Shown piece after piece: positions 12,075 through 23,379 of a DNA stretch of 64,000 bases. Position 1 is the first letter of the stretch. Every line of letters begins with the position of its first letter. The stretch covers positions 1,309,501 through 1,373,500 of the forward strand of contig JAHRBS010000014.1 of NCBI GenBank assembly GCA_024305745.1. The letters are read 5' to 3'. The position numbers were made by a program, and so were the translations under genes. A model generated the notes under the pieces. The model made no database searches. It was not told the DNA's origin and saw only the letters and a program-made list of their open reading frames with translations. This DNA is from Polyporus tsugae (Eukaryota; Basidiomycota; Agaricomycetes; Polyporales; Polyporaceae).

Positions 12075-14202
12075 ATGCTGCAACACCCCTCATTGATGTC
12101 CTACTTCCCCTTCACGGTGTTGCACGCTCTCCTCGGTGGCGTGCTCCTCTACTATCTCATATCTCGGCAGAACGTCGGGCGCTCCGGATACAAGCTTCCT
12201 CCGGGACCTCCAGGGCTCCCCCTCATTGGCAATGTCCTGAGTCTCGCGACTTCGCATCCTTGGAAGCAGTTCGCCTCATGGTCGACGACTCACGGTGGGC
12301 AATCCCCCCAAAATGTCCTGTATTATTCACACTGATACATTGCGGGGACAAACAGGCCCCGTCGTGCACCTCAAAGTATTCAAATACTCTGTCATAATCT
12401 TGAATTCTTCCAAGGCGGCGTTTGACCTCCTAGATCAGCGCTCGGCCAACTATAGCGACCGCCCGCGATTGGGTATGCTATCTCTGTCAGTATCCGGTAC
12501 CCTCTGACAGTCGTGGATATGTACTGATTCCATATCCAGGGTCGACCTGAGTTGGGTCATCCCCCTCATGCCATATGGCCAGCGGTGGCGCAAGCACCGT
12601 CGGCTGGTGCACCGATATTGCAACAGCGGTGCGGCGAAGCAGTACGAACCCCTCCAGCAGCGCAAGGCGAGGCAGCTGCTTGTGCATCTTCGTCAGGAGC
12701 CAGCACGGTTCGCTGAGCACAGCGCATTGTGAGTCCGCCTTCATTTCGCTCGTCCGGAGGCTGGTAAACGCGACTGCAATGGGGCGCTGACGCTCCTACA
12801 GTATCGTTGGGGTCATCCTTCTAGATCTCACCTATGGCGCCCACGACAAACATACGACGGAGCGATATCTACAATGCGCGCAGCACACCGCGGATATCCT
12901 CGGGAAGATGTTCCTCCCTGGAGCGTTGCTCGTGCAGTACTTCCCCTTCTTGCATAGCCTTCCATCCTGGTTTCCGGGATCTGGTTACAAGGATCGTGTG
13001 GAGATTTGGAAGAAGACGTTTCATGCAACTTTGAATGTGCCATTTGAGGACGTAAAGACGGCGATGGTATGTTGTGAGCCTCGCTATACTAACTCGGGCT
13101 GATGTGATAATATTGTTGGCAGAGCGCGGGTTCGGCAGACCCATCTTTCCTCACTCAAATGCTGGACGAAATAGCACACCTTGAAGGAGACGAATATAAG
13201 GTAGCAGAGACAGTCGCCAAGAACTGTGCATCCGTTATGTATTCAGGTGAGCATCATGTGTTGATCATGATAGAACACGTCTGAGGTTTACGATGTATCA
13301 TGCAACCAGCCGGGAGCGATACGGTATGTGTTCCATGTACGGCGTTTCGTGGTAGGACGCCCGGAATTACCATTCTGAATTCTTCAATCCCAGACGGTTT
13401 CGACCCTCCTCACGTTTTTCCTCGCAATGGTGCTTTGCCCCGAAGCCCAAGAGAAAGCGCAGGCAGAGCTAATGTCGGTCGTGGGTCCCCATCGATTGCC
13501 AGAGTTTAGCGATCGTCCTTCACTTCCCTACATCAACGCTCTCGTCAGGGAGTGCACGCGGTGGATTCCTGTGACTCCGCTTGGGAACTTCCATGCGAGT
13601 ATGGATGATGATGTGTATGAGGGGTCGTTCATACCGAAAGGGTCAATTATATTTGCTAACCAGTGGTGAGCTCGCACCGCCTGTCCTTGTGGTCGCCGGA
13701 CATAGCCTCAACTAACGTATGCCATCAGGGCGATGCTACACGATCCGGTCGAGTATCCAGACCCCGAAACCTTCAACCCGGATCGATTCCTTGGAGAGGA
13801 CGGCTCCCTCAATCCAAATGTGAGAGATCCAAACACAGTCGCCTTTGGATTCGGGCGGAGGTGCGTGACAGTAGTCTCATAAGAGCCCGAAACTCACGGC
13901 AGAACACTGAACGGCAGAGTATGTCCTGGAAGAGACATCAGCGATGCTATGGTGTTCATCTGCGTCGCATCCATCCTCCACGTCTTCGACATTGGACCGC
14001 AAACCAACGAAAGGGGACGTCCTCTGTTACCCAAGGTCGATGTGACATCATCACTCGTCTGGTGAGTGAAAAAACAGCGGTTCGCATTCGCGAGCATTTC
14101 TGAATGCCAGCATGCAATCTCAGCCACCCACGTCACTTCGAATGCAAGATCACGCCCCGGACCTTGGTATCTGAGCGTCTGTTGGACGAGGTCGATGTCT
14201 AG
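12075..14202 (+). CDS. Cytochrome P450 (CYP2-clan-like, cluster 1)
   Basis: Microsomal monooxygenase, probably acting on the terpene scaffold. Begins MLQHPSLMSYFPF (12075; Met at 12099 is an alternative) with a hydrophobic anchor and the proline hinge KLPPGPPGLPLIGN. Exons in order carry LRVHLKVF-like beta-1 sequence, PYGQRWRKHRRLVH (C helix), the I-helix YSAGSDT, the ExxR in RECTRW, the PERF-type ETFNPDRF, and the heme loop FGFGRRVCPGR, which is split by an intron between GFGRR and VCPGR. The final intron (14062-14123) must be removed to give a normal tail, SSLVCHPRHFECKITPRT, stop 14200-14202; reading through the donor gives a false early stop. Length is about 500 aa, complete. It lies 1.9 kb downstream of the adenylation gene on the same strand. 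Confidence 0.87.
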
Positions 14203-14509
14203 CAGGGTTGATATTGTGCATGTAACGTACTCATATAGATCCACGCCACATAGTGATAATCCTGCACATCCTCTTTCCGGTTCCTCCATCGGATTGCGGC
14301 AGAGAAGCCGTTTGTTCCATCGGCCGGCGGGTGATGCAGAAGCCAAACAGACACACTGACCCTAAATCTGTCGAAGTAAGTTTGGCTGGGTGCAGTAACT
14401 TAGCTTTGTCTCGTATCCACCTGTCTTAACTCGCACCCCACTTTTCTGCGGTGGTGGGGTGCGAGTTGAGGCGGGTGGGTACGGAGACAAGTAAAGTTCG
14501 GATTCGAGA

Positions 14510-15970
14510 CAGGAGAAGACGAGCGTGCCCCGGATGGCTGGGCGGCCTATTGCACCTCTCCGCACAATAACCATCCGGTCGCCGCACGGAACACCGAGAC
14601 CTCACATGACGTGAGGTTCTTCAACGGGCGCAGTACTAGACTGTTGCCAGTGCCTGCTCGCTCACACAGCCATTCCGGAGCAGAGTGAAGCGTTTCTGTA
14701 AATAGCGGGTACCATGATATCTGAAACGGACCCAGAAACATATGCAAATCAGACATCTCGAGTCCAAAAAGGCTACTCTGTGGTCATCGATGTCAAGACG
14801 CTCATGCAGCCCTAGTGCCGGGCTGTGGGAGGACACAGTCATTGCAAGCTTCTTCTCGAGTGCTTCTCGGAGCTGCGACCGGGACGCTGTCCGCATCTGT
14901 CAACACGCTTTACGATCTTTTGGTCTTCCATGTCCGCCCCACAACGAAGCCTTCTTGATCGGGGACTCGGCATCGCGCCTGCCAGACCACTGACAGAGTC
15001 TCGGGGCAGTGATGAGCTCCCTCGACGCTTGATGCCGACGATAGCTCCAACGAATCCTGTTTGTGATTGACAGCACAACTGCCGCCGGAGAATCAATGCG
15101 CAGAGTGGGGGGGAGCCGGAATTATGCTCCGCTCTGCATCCCTCAATACGCTTCTTCTTTTCTCTCTGCGTCTCAGATCCGATATCCGTCCAACAAGAAA
15201 GTTGTGCAACTACCTGCCAATTAAGCCTCGCAGGTGACCACAGCAGAGTCCTTCACGACACGTCTGTGTATCCCAGCGACCAGGACGAAAGAATGCTGAC
15301 ATGCTGGGGCGCGCAAAAGGAACTCCCACAACGAAAAGAACCAAGGGGATGATAAATGAGTGCTCACAGGGGAACAAGGACAAGAGCAGCCGGCATTGCG
15401 TCGACCTCCGGGTCGGATAAGCCTAGGGTCGGCACGGTGCGATCGTGAGCGGCCGCGGGTGAGCGTTCCCCCGGGTCCTTAAGCTTGAAATCAACATCAG
15501 CGCATCTTTTAAGGTCTTCAGGTGACTTACATTGAAAAAATATCTAGTAATCCACTACAGGTTTAGGAGAATGCGCGAGAACACGGCCTCAAAATAGACC
15601 CACATTGAACTGGCAGTGGTACCTGTGCAGTGAGTGTGAGATCTAGAGGGCGGGTGGTGTGGCGCCGATGGCCGCTTTAACGCGTCCATCTGTCATGACA
15701 CCGACCGATGTTGCTTCCAAAGGGGCAGGAACTGAGGCTCACTGTTGAAGGTGCAACGGCGGGAGGCTGTTTGGGACAACTTGAAGTTCGGAAGGTAAGT
15801 CAGAGGTAACGGCGGGCGGCAAGGGGCAGGGGCAGCTCCGGCATTCGCTTGGCGGCGCTGAGCCTGTGCCAAGCGTACGTGGTTCGGAATGGCCGCCGCA
15901 GTGTCGAGTTCTTCTGCAACTGCCAGCCACGTCTGACTCTCAGACCCTGCGCATTCCCGAGATGTCCGTA
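14510..15970 (-). repeat. Inverted repeat arm B
   Basis: Reverse-complement partner of 6100-7545. Together the arms enclose the adenylation and P450 genes. The arm starts about 300 bp after the P450 stop and ends about 250 bp beyond the stop codon of the sesquiterpene synthase. Open frames inside it are short, are broken relative to arm A and match no family I know. Confidence 0.85.
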
Positions 15971-16214
15971 ATGAATCGACAACAGAAACTTTCCCTCACT
16001 CCTCTCACCGGGCAGGCCTTTCGGTGTTCACACGTGGCGTCATCCAGTACCTCTTCGATTGCCATGGATGTTACAAAATCGCCTCGCGGTTGATCATCAT
16101 CAGGTCTGTGTCTTCCAAACTGCTAGCACCAATCGTGAATTTGTTTCTTGATCGTCCTTGCTTACATCCAGCCATAGAAGCCACATGACGGGAGTATCAC
16201 TGGAGCCCTACAAT

Positions 16215-17435
16215 TTACTTGGTCTTCGGTGAGAGCTCTACTATCCTCTCTTTCTGAACCCGCAATCCATCTGCACCGAAGTACCTTCCGTTCTCGAAGT
16301 TCCAGCAGTCGTTGGCACGGGGCCAATTCATGACGTGGTCGATGTAGACGAACAGGTCCTCGTCAACCCGGCGAGAGAATGAGAGCGCCAGAGCTCGCCG
16401 CCACGCCGCCAATGCGTCCTTGATTCTTTCTCCATGGTGTTCTGCGACCCATTCTAACGTTCCGTTCAGGTCTAGACCGTTCTCGTGCATCGCAATCGTG
16501 ATTATGTTGTGGAGGTCGTCGCCTGACGCCTGCTCCTTGTTGTACGAAGCGAGATCCTATTTCCGGCATTGTCAGGTCAATTCTCCTTGAATCTATTCAT
16601 CAGCTACTTACGTTGTCGTAGATTATAACGTCCGTGACCGCCGCCCGCAGTTCCTGGAGCGCGGGATGGCCGTGTACCTCCGGAGGCAGGGAGAGTCCGA
16701 GCTCCGCGATTGCATAGCAAGGTTCCGCGCCGATGGTGAGTCTCCGAACCGCCATGTGTTCTTCTACCGTTCTAATTCTCCCCCTCTCACGATCTCTAGC
16801 TTGCTCCACGACAGACGCTGTGAAACCGCACCATGTCGACTCGAACCGCGCGCGGCCCGTCGGCGTCGAATGCGGTATGGCGCGACTCCAGAACCTGGTA
16901 CCATACAAGGTCAATAGGCCGTCACCATGGGTTGCGTACTACCACTCACTGCCTCGTAATTTCGCCGATTGCTGACTCACCCACCGGCCGTGGCTTGGCG
17001 GGGTTTAGGAGCGCATCCATGCTGATGTCCGCAAGCACCTGAACACCAGCTTCGTCCAGGTCGTCGGTGTACTCGTCGAATACGAAAAAGAGGTTCATGA
17101 GGTCGCAGGCAGATCGGTATTGCTCTTGGAACCACGGTTTAGCGGATTTTCGCAAATCGTGATGTCAGCGAAGAAGCTCACCTCTATCTTGTGTGGGGTA
17201 GGCAAGGGCTGCGAGTAACCCTAGCCGAGATGTAAGCCCACTTGTTCAAGGCAGGTATTAACGTAGACTCACCAAAATTACACTTGTCAAAGGCCTTTTG
17301 CGCCGCGGGGCTGAACGCTCCGAAGCTCCTGAGCCAGTCAGAAGATTCTTCGGAAGCCTTGCCATAGTACGGGTTCACCCGACGGGGCAGTGGCCACCCC
17401 GCCATGGTCTCTGGCAGGCGAAAACTCTTTGCCAT
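16215..17435 (-). CDS. Sesquiterpene synthase (class I, protoilludene-synthase-like clade)
   Basis: Cyclises farnesyl diphosphate, Mg2+-dependent, cytosolic. Starts [20 protein letters not shown] at 17435. Spliced exons give KAFDKCNFG joined to [11 protein letters not shown], then [16 protein letters not shown] containing the aspartate-rich motif DEYTD, then [18 protein letters not shown]. The NSE/DTE motif NDLASYNKE is formed across an intron near 16610 (VIIYDN joined to DLASYNKEQ). The C-terminal RY pair is present in NFENGRYFG, and the protein ends ELSPKTK. Length is about 340 aa, normal for the family, with both metal-binding motifs intact. N-terminal and NSE-region wording resembles the Agaricomycete delta-6-protoilludene synthase clade, but the product cannot be read from sequence. 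It is flanked by arm B and a membrane-protein gene on the same strand. Confidence 0.9.
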
Positions 17436-18396
17436 GTGTGCTCTACGAGGTAAGGGGAGTGGTCTACCGTAGGGGGCGACATATGGGGTGTACTTATACT
17501 TATATTCCAACATTACATATAGCTCTGCGGTCAAATGTGCATTGCCCGATATAACCATAACCTGGTGCGCATTCCCATGAAACCACACGCACAAATGTTG
17601 AACATCCTGACTTCGCCATCTGTTCTCCGGATACCGCGGTTTGTAGGTCCTTGGCAGTTCTTCGCCAATGGCAGTTCTTCAACTCCGGTGGGTGTGGTCA
17701 TGATCCTGCGCCTTCAGGGTTTGGAGCTCCTCGCAGTCTGACTTCGACAAGGTAAGTTTTCCTCCCACCTCCCTACAAGTTGTGGTTACACATGGATCTG
17801 TTTCCAGGGGCCGCGGCGACGCTCGTCTCCCAGATATTACCGGAGCCAGTATTGTGACGTCGTCTAATCGGCCGTCGTCTAACCGCATCCGTTCTCTTTT
17901 AGCGATCTTGCCGCGTTCCTGTCCGAACTTCGAGAACGTTGCTCCATGCGCCAATGCCGGATGATATTCGCAGCGGTGACGCTCTCTGGGGTGCCGTGGT
18001 GACAGCGTCGACGACTCCCCGACGACGTCCAGCACCTGTTCAACGAGCTCGGCTTCACTACGCCCGCGATGATCTGCGACCACAACTGGTTCGCGTCGTG
18101 GAATGTTTCGCCCCATACAGAGCCTGGATCATCGGTCACAGACACCCGCGCAGGAACACCTCCCGCAGCCGGGCCTCCTCATCCCTTCCTCTGCTAGCTC
18201 AGTGAACAATGCCTCGACGGCACTCTGGCTGCACTAGATATCACGGTCTTAAATAGCAAGCTCGTGGAACATCATCAAGTTAAAGCCTTGCCCTTCGCTC
18301 TGCACGTCTCCGCGATAGATAAATGTCAACATAAGTACAACGAATGGAACCCTAGCGAGGCATCCAAGGGCGATGATATAGTACAGCTAGTATAAT
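17436..18396. other. Intergenic region upstream of terpene synthase
   Basis: About 960 bp. A minus-strand open frame at 17679-18116 and overlapping frames up to 18145 show no domain I recognise and no conserved motif, so I do not call a gene. The part next to 17435 should hold the terpene synthase promoter. Confidence 0.45.
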
Positions 18397-19883
18397 CTAC
18401 ACCGATACGCGGTCCGCCTTGTAGTCATGCACAGAGTCACCCTGCTCCGCGTCGGTCACCACTTCGCGTGTGATGTGAATGGCGTCCGAGTCCGCCCGGA
18501 TGCGCGTGCCTGACTCGAGCTGGTCCATCCGGAAGACCCTGCCGTTTGCGGAGGTAGCGACGCCGTAGGAGCTCGAAGACTTGTCCGATGACTTCGACCC
18601 GGGCAGACCGTGAGTAAGCCCGAAGCCGGCTCGCACGATAACGAGATATGCGACGAGAGGCTAGTAGTTCCGAGCGGTGCAGGCGTCAGCCTTGAGGGGA
18701 GAAGAGGTGGCCGAAAAGGCTCCAAACGGGGACGTACCGCAATCTGTGTCGCGACGTCCAATATGGCGAGTGCCGCTGGGGCATGAATGTTGTACAGGAC
18801 GATCAAGGAGATGGTCGTTCCAAGCAGCAGCGCCCCTGACTCGACGAGCAAGAAGATGTGTCGGAGGTAGGTATTGGTCCTGGACGGTTGGGACATCGCT
18901 CTGGAGACCCGAGAGCCGGTGGACCACAGACGTGAAGCGATAGCAGCTGTGACCGAGATGTTGATCACCAGCTCCACCGGCCAGTTGATGGAACTCAACG
19001 TCTTGAGCACAATCGAGTCTGGACTCGTGCCCGGTTGTGCAAGAATGATGACGCCGGAGAGCGCGACAGCTTGAATTCGTCTTGAGTGGACTAGCTCCTA
19101 AATTCGTGTATGACGGGTACATACCAAAGCGCATGGTTTCAAGGATTGCCTAGCCCCTCCGTCAGTACACGTGTGCGGCGGACATTCAGAAAGAACTCAC
19201 TGGTCCAGCGACGACCTTCCATCTATATCCCCACACGACGTACATCCGCCAAGTCTATGTGACTTGTAAGCGTGCCATAGGAAACATACAAGGTGAAAAA
19301 CTCACTAGAACAATATCTTGGATGAGGATCTGACACAGCTGTCAATTGTTGCGTGCAGTGACGTTGGCACCTACAAGACGTACCGCGACGGTGTAGGTCG
19401 TAGTCTTGATCACTGCCAAGCTACTCGCCTGATTAGCGTAGTAGAGCGATGCATAGTTTGACGGTGCATCCGGAGGGACAAAGACGAAAGCTTCAAGTTC
19501 TTGTCGCAACGACGCAACGACATTGAGCGTCGCGCAAAGGTATAACAGAGTGGATGTCACAAACAGGATCCTAAAAACGGTCAGGTTTAGATGGTAGGCC
19601 GGACTAGTTCAACGACATACCACTTGTTCTGTCCGTCCCGCCGCTTCCAAAAAATCAAATAGCACACAACGGAAAAGACGAGAGTGCTGCGAAACGTGAG
19701 TAGACAGCGCCGCATAAGGATCAGTACTCACTTGAAACCTAGGAAAGGATGGGTTAGACTACGGAATAGACCGGACCCGTTTACGTTTACGGACGACGTA
19801 CCCCAAAGGACCGTCTCAACCCAGGTGCTGATGAGGTAAACCTTGTGAAAGGGCGGGATTACTGGCGGTGCGGATGAGGCCAT
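18397..19883 (-). CDS. Fungal 7-TM integral membrane protein (unnamed Agaricomycete family)
   Basis: Multi-spanning membrane protein of a family expanded in Agaricomycetes; function unknown. Starts MASSAPPVIPPFHKVYLIST at 19883, followed by WVETVLWG. A 7-nt micro-exon (19732-19738) then creates GFN, joined to TLVFSVVCYLIFWKRRDG. Later exons give LYLCATLNVVASLRQELEAF, NQASSLAVIKTTTYTVAV, the family signature IWRMYVVWGYRW, then SINWPVELVINISVTAAI, ESGALLLGTTISLIVLYNIH and APAALAILDVATQIA. The last exon (LVAYLVIVRAGFG) leads into a hydrophilic tail rich in Ser, Asp and Glu; stop 18397-18399. The pattern is about seven hydrophobic helices with a cytosolic tail. It sits between the terpene synthase and AT2, which could suggest a sensing or transport role; this is inference. 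Confidence 0.72.
19732..19738 (-). other. 7-nt micro-exon in membrane-protein gene
   Basis: Reading on the minus strand, the exon ending TTTGGG is followed by an intron gtacgtcg...cctag, seven exon bases, then a second intron gtgagtac...cgcag. Joining 1+7+1 nt gives Gly-Phe-Asn and restores the WGFNTLVFS segment that the family normally carries at this place. Confidence 0.6.
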
Positions 19884-21498
19884 TCGTACGAACGAGTCTC
19901 TTGGGCGGTCCTAGGATGATATGATGGGGGTGCAGAGCTATGGTAGCACGTCTGAGATGTTATCGTGGTATAAGGCTCCATCGAAGGAAGGCGATCAGTA
20001 TTCGGCGAGTATCTACGCCACTTGAAAGCTGGATAGCCACACCCCAAATAACCCCTGCGCATCGGTCGACTGGGGTCATCTCTCCGCCCTGCGCCCGTGC
20101 GGGAGACTCGGAGTCTGATCGCCAAGGCGCGTTCATCATGTCAGCAGGGCCCCGAGCGTGCACATGAACCGCATGGGTATGGGCTCACCAAGCTTCCGGC
20201 CGCCCAGCGAATTGACGACCGGGCGGCGCCAGAGCGGCACCCTGACTCGGAGAGTATCAGGAGCGTGTCAGGGTGATCTTGGTCGAAGCAGAACTTCTCG
20301 ATGTCGTGGCTCCACTGGATCATTATGACTACGTTACATGTTCGTGTGGCAATCTGAAAGGAGACATTTACCCTCCATATACCAACGTCCAGTTTCCGCT
20401 TACATTGGGGAGGTCACTACGGAAATAGTGAAGGTTTTCTGTCCCACTTGGCCTCACCCGCCCAGGTCCGACAGACTCAGACTCCCACGTCCGGAGAGTG
20501 AGTGGGAAAGGCGGGGAAATCGGCTTCGCGGTCGCTAGAGTTCCGTAGGCGCTCCGTGCCCGCCTTCGAGGACTCGGAGGAGCGGTATTACTGGCGACAA
20601 AGAAAGTTCCAGGCCTGCTGGCGTATGTCGAATTGGGCCTGGCTCGAAGATGTGAACCACAGACGCTGGGCACCGTCGTGACATGCGAACCGGCCGCGGT
20701 CAAGCTTAAGGTTTGCGCCCGGGCTGATCGGGGAATTCCACTGGCCAGGGTCCAGCCCCAAATAACCACCACGCTGGTAGGCTGGACCAGATCTACGTCC
20801 ACCCATGTTTGCGTCCTTTGGCCACTCCAAGTCCACACCGACTCACCCGAACAACGCTGCGTGCGTGCATCGAACTTGATCCTGGCTCAAACGTTGATAT
20901 GCGCACGGCCCCAAACCTCGACAGTTATCGCGGGCATAAAGCGCTGCCTTGGTTCTGTTAAGTGATGTTCTTGTTCTGATCTATCCTCAATCGGAAAACT
21001 TACCAAGGGAGCGTCCTGGTGTCGGCCGGTTAAACCCAGCTCTTCTTGAGTACTAGTGACAGTGGATGTGCCGCCCATTCGGAGCGGGGCTGCATGCGGA
21101 GGTCAAAGTAATTCAATCCCCGCCTCGGACATGTCCGAGGCAATAATAGCGGCACTGCTTCAACTTATAATAAAGCTTCGGGTTCAAATCTGCACTGTAC
21201 GTGTGTTGACTATTAAGTATGAGGTTACAAGTACTAGTACTACGACCCTTTCCTTTTGAATCCGGAGTCCTTCCCACCCGAAGTACCTCCCTCGCTCTTG
21301 AACTCGCCGCAGCCTCATCGACGCCTAGCACATACCCAACACCCCGGGCCCGTCGAACGCGACCTTCGAGTCTGCCCTCGCTCTCCCCTTGCCTTCATAC
21401 GCACACAGTCAGCTCGCCTATAGATCCACAAAATATCATTCAAGTCTCACCTCAAAATCTCCCGCAACAGGAAACGTGTTGAGACCTTTCAAGTGAAC
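19884..21498. other. Intergenic region between membrane protein and AT2
   Basis: About 1.6 kb. A minus-strand open frame at 20368-20838 (containing VWTWSGQRTQTWVDVDL) has an ordered look but no family I recognise and no clear start or partner exons, so it is left uncalled. The region should hold divergent promoters for the membrane protein (-) and AT2 (+), with a palindrome at 21122-21141 and an AT-rich ttataataaag stretch near 21164. Confidence 0.5.
21122..21141. promoter_or_regulatory. 20-bp perfect palindrome with CGG-N6-CCG core
   Basis: The sequence gcctcggacatgtccgaggc is a perfect inverted repeat. Its centre, CGG-ACATGT-CCG (21126-21137), has the everted-triplet layout bound by Zn2Cys6 (Gal4/Ppr1-type) fungal regulators. 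It lies about 360 bp upstream of the AT2 start. The binding role is inference. Confidence 0.4.
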
Positions 21499-23379
21499 AT
21501 GTCTGCCCCCGAGCCAGACTGGGAGCCTCTCGCAGGGACCGCAGCATACACCCGGTGAGAATCCATACACCAGTCTTACCCTGTTTAATGCAGTACTCAG
21601 GGCACTACACAGTCCACTGCTCGGTTCAGAGGCTAGCACCGACCAAATGGGCCTCCTCCAGAACGGGTGCGTTCGCCGACTGCAAGCTCCGTGTATGTAG
21701 GTGCTCACGATATGGCAGAATGACCCAAGTTTGTATGGGTGTCACATTCACCACATCCCTGGCTCCTCCCGAACTCGAGGTCAGACTGAAAGAGGCCGTG
21801 ATACGACTCAGGTGAGTCTCTGTGCTGTTGGCCTACCCGAGACGTTGGGTTCATTCCGCATTCCAGATACACCTGTCCTATAGTTGGGGCGACGCTTTGC
21901 TCCGGGGTACACGATCATCAGCTCAGATCGTGGGTGTACACCCCCCTCAAGGACATCCATGAAGCCCGTGCGTGGGCTGACCAGACTGTCGTCTCCGTCC
22001 TAGAGCCTACGGAACCTCACACCTTCCTCGCCTCCAAGATCGAGACCAATCTCTCTTACAAGCTTACCGACGGCGTCTCCCAGTTTATCAGAGTCTACCT
22101 CATACGCCCAGACATGACTCACAACACGTTCGGCATCTTCATCCACGGCGTACATGCCATCATGGATGCGAGGGCGTCGCTGAAAGCCTTCTCGCTGCTG
22201 TTGGAATGGATGTCCGATCCGAACATCGGCAGCGTCACTGACCTTCAGTGGGGCAAGGAGTTTGAGAACCTTCCACCTGGACCTATTACCGCGACCGGGG
22301 GCCCTCGTGAAGACTGGCAAACCCACGGAACGGCACTCCTGATGAAGATTGGAGCGCACTTCGCCAATGAGACGGTACGAATCCCGTAGTCATTTTCGAG
22401 TAACTGCCCTGTACTGATGTCGCGTTCCAGCCGTCCCACAGTCTGAACCCTGGTTCATCGGACATCACGGTCCCAGGGAAGCTGCACAGGTACATGACGA
22501 CCTTCACGGCGGAGGAAACCGCGAAGATGACACAGACTCTCAAGCGTCTGGGCTACACTTTCACGCACCTCATGGACGCGGCCACCGCGCTCGCGACGTT
22601 CGAGCTCAATCCTGTCTCGGAGGACGCTGCGGACCAGGCCCACGTCGCGTACGACCTCAGCACGTAAGGAATCACTCTCTGACGAGGGTCTTCTTCGTAT
22701 ACACCTGACACCGTACACACGTCTATTGTAGCATCTCTATCTCCGACCGCCTGCCTCCCTCGCTGGATTCCCGGCGCCACTTCGTCTCCTGCCTTGCCAC
22801 CCTTCCCGTGGACATCGCGTGGAAGCCGCTGGTATCGCTAGCCCCGGGTAAGGCCCGCCTCCTCGGGGCCATGGCGCAATCGAAGGCGCAGTACGATGAG
22901 TATCTGGCGAACCCGTGCATGCCCCATCTCACGTCCGAGCTGGCCAGGATCGCCCCGCTGAGGGAGATCCCGCCGCCCCGAAGCCCCTACGCCCCCAGCC
23001 CAGTGAACTTCGGACTGGTCGAGAGGTTCTTGCCGACGACGTGGCCGAAGGAAGGAGCTTCGGGCGGGCCTCCACTGTTCAGGGTGGACGCGATGCACAT
23101 CGGGCACCGCTTCCTCTGGCCGATGCTGTACGTGGCCTGCATGCTCGAAAGTTCAAGTTCTGAGGGTGCTGACTGTTCCGTCGCGTCGTCAGATTCATGC
23201 ATATGTGGACTATGCACTCGAAGCTCACCGTTCAACTGCAGGTAAGATGGACTCGCGTACCGTCAATCGCTCCATTGCTTATTCGCTCGGTGTAGGCCGC
23301 CGACAACTGGAATGAGCCGATCCTCCAGAAGTTCTTCAACGAGCTTATAAGGCAGATGCTGCTCGTCTCATCGGACTGA
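21499..23379 (+). CDS. Condensation/BAHD-like acyltransferase AT2
   Basis: Paralogue of AT1 with the same exon order and intron positions. Starts MSAPEPDWEPLAGTAAYTR at 21499, donor after 21554. The next exons give SPLLGSEASTDQMGLLQNG and MGVTFTTSLAPPELE, then HQLRSWVYTPLKD. The catalytic HxxxD is HAIMD in the segment IHGVHAIMDARASL (22141-22185). Further on are TFTAEETAKMTQTLKRLGY, NPVSEDAADQAHVAYDLS and LFRVDAMHIGHRFLWPM. The final exons give MHMWTMHSKLTVQLQ joined to AADNWNEPILQKFFNELI; stop 23377-23379. Length is about 490 aa. Overall similarity to AT1 looks like roughly half the residues. The two genes face outward from the cluster core, which would allow successive or alternative acylations. 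Substrates are unknown. Confidence 0.83.

Noticed and set aside
14040..14103. Apparent truncation of P450-1 soon after the heme loop
   Set aside because: A normal intron (14062-14123) joins to a family-typical C-terminal tail ending at 14202.
6100..15970. Inverted arms as terminal repeats of an active DNA transposon
   Set aside because: Arms are far too diverged and indel-rich for an active element, and no transposase or target-site duplication is visible.
17679..18145. Minus-strand frames upstream of the terpene synthase
   Set aside because: Two overlapping frames compete, neither with a recognised domain; no basis for a gene call.
21150..21200. tRNA-like B-box (gggttcaaatc) near 21171
   Set aside because: No matching A-box, acceptor stem or anticodon arm at the required distances.
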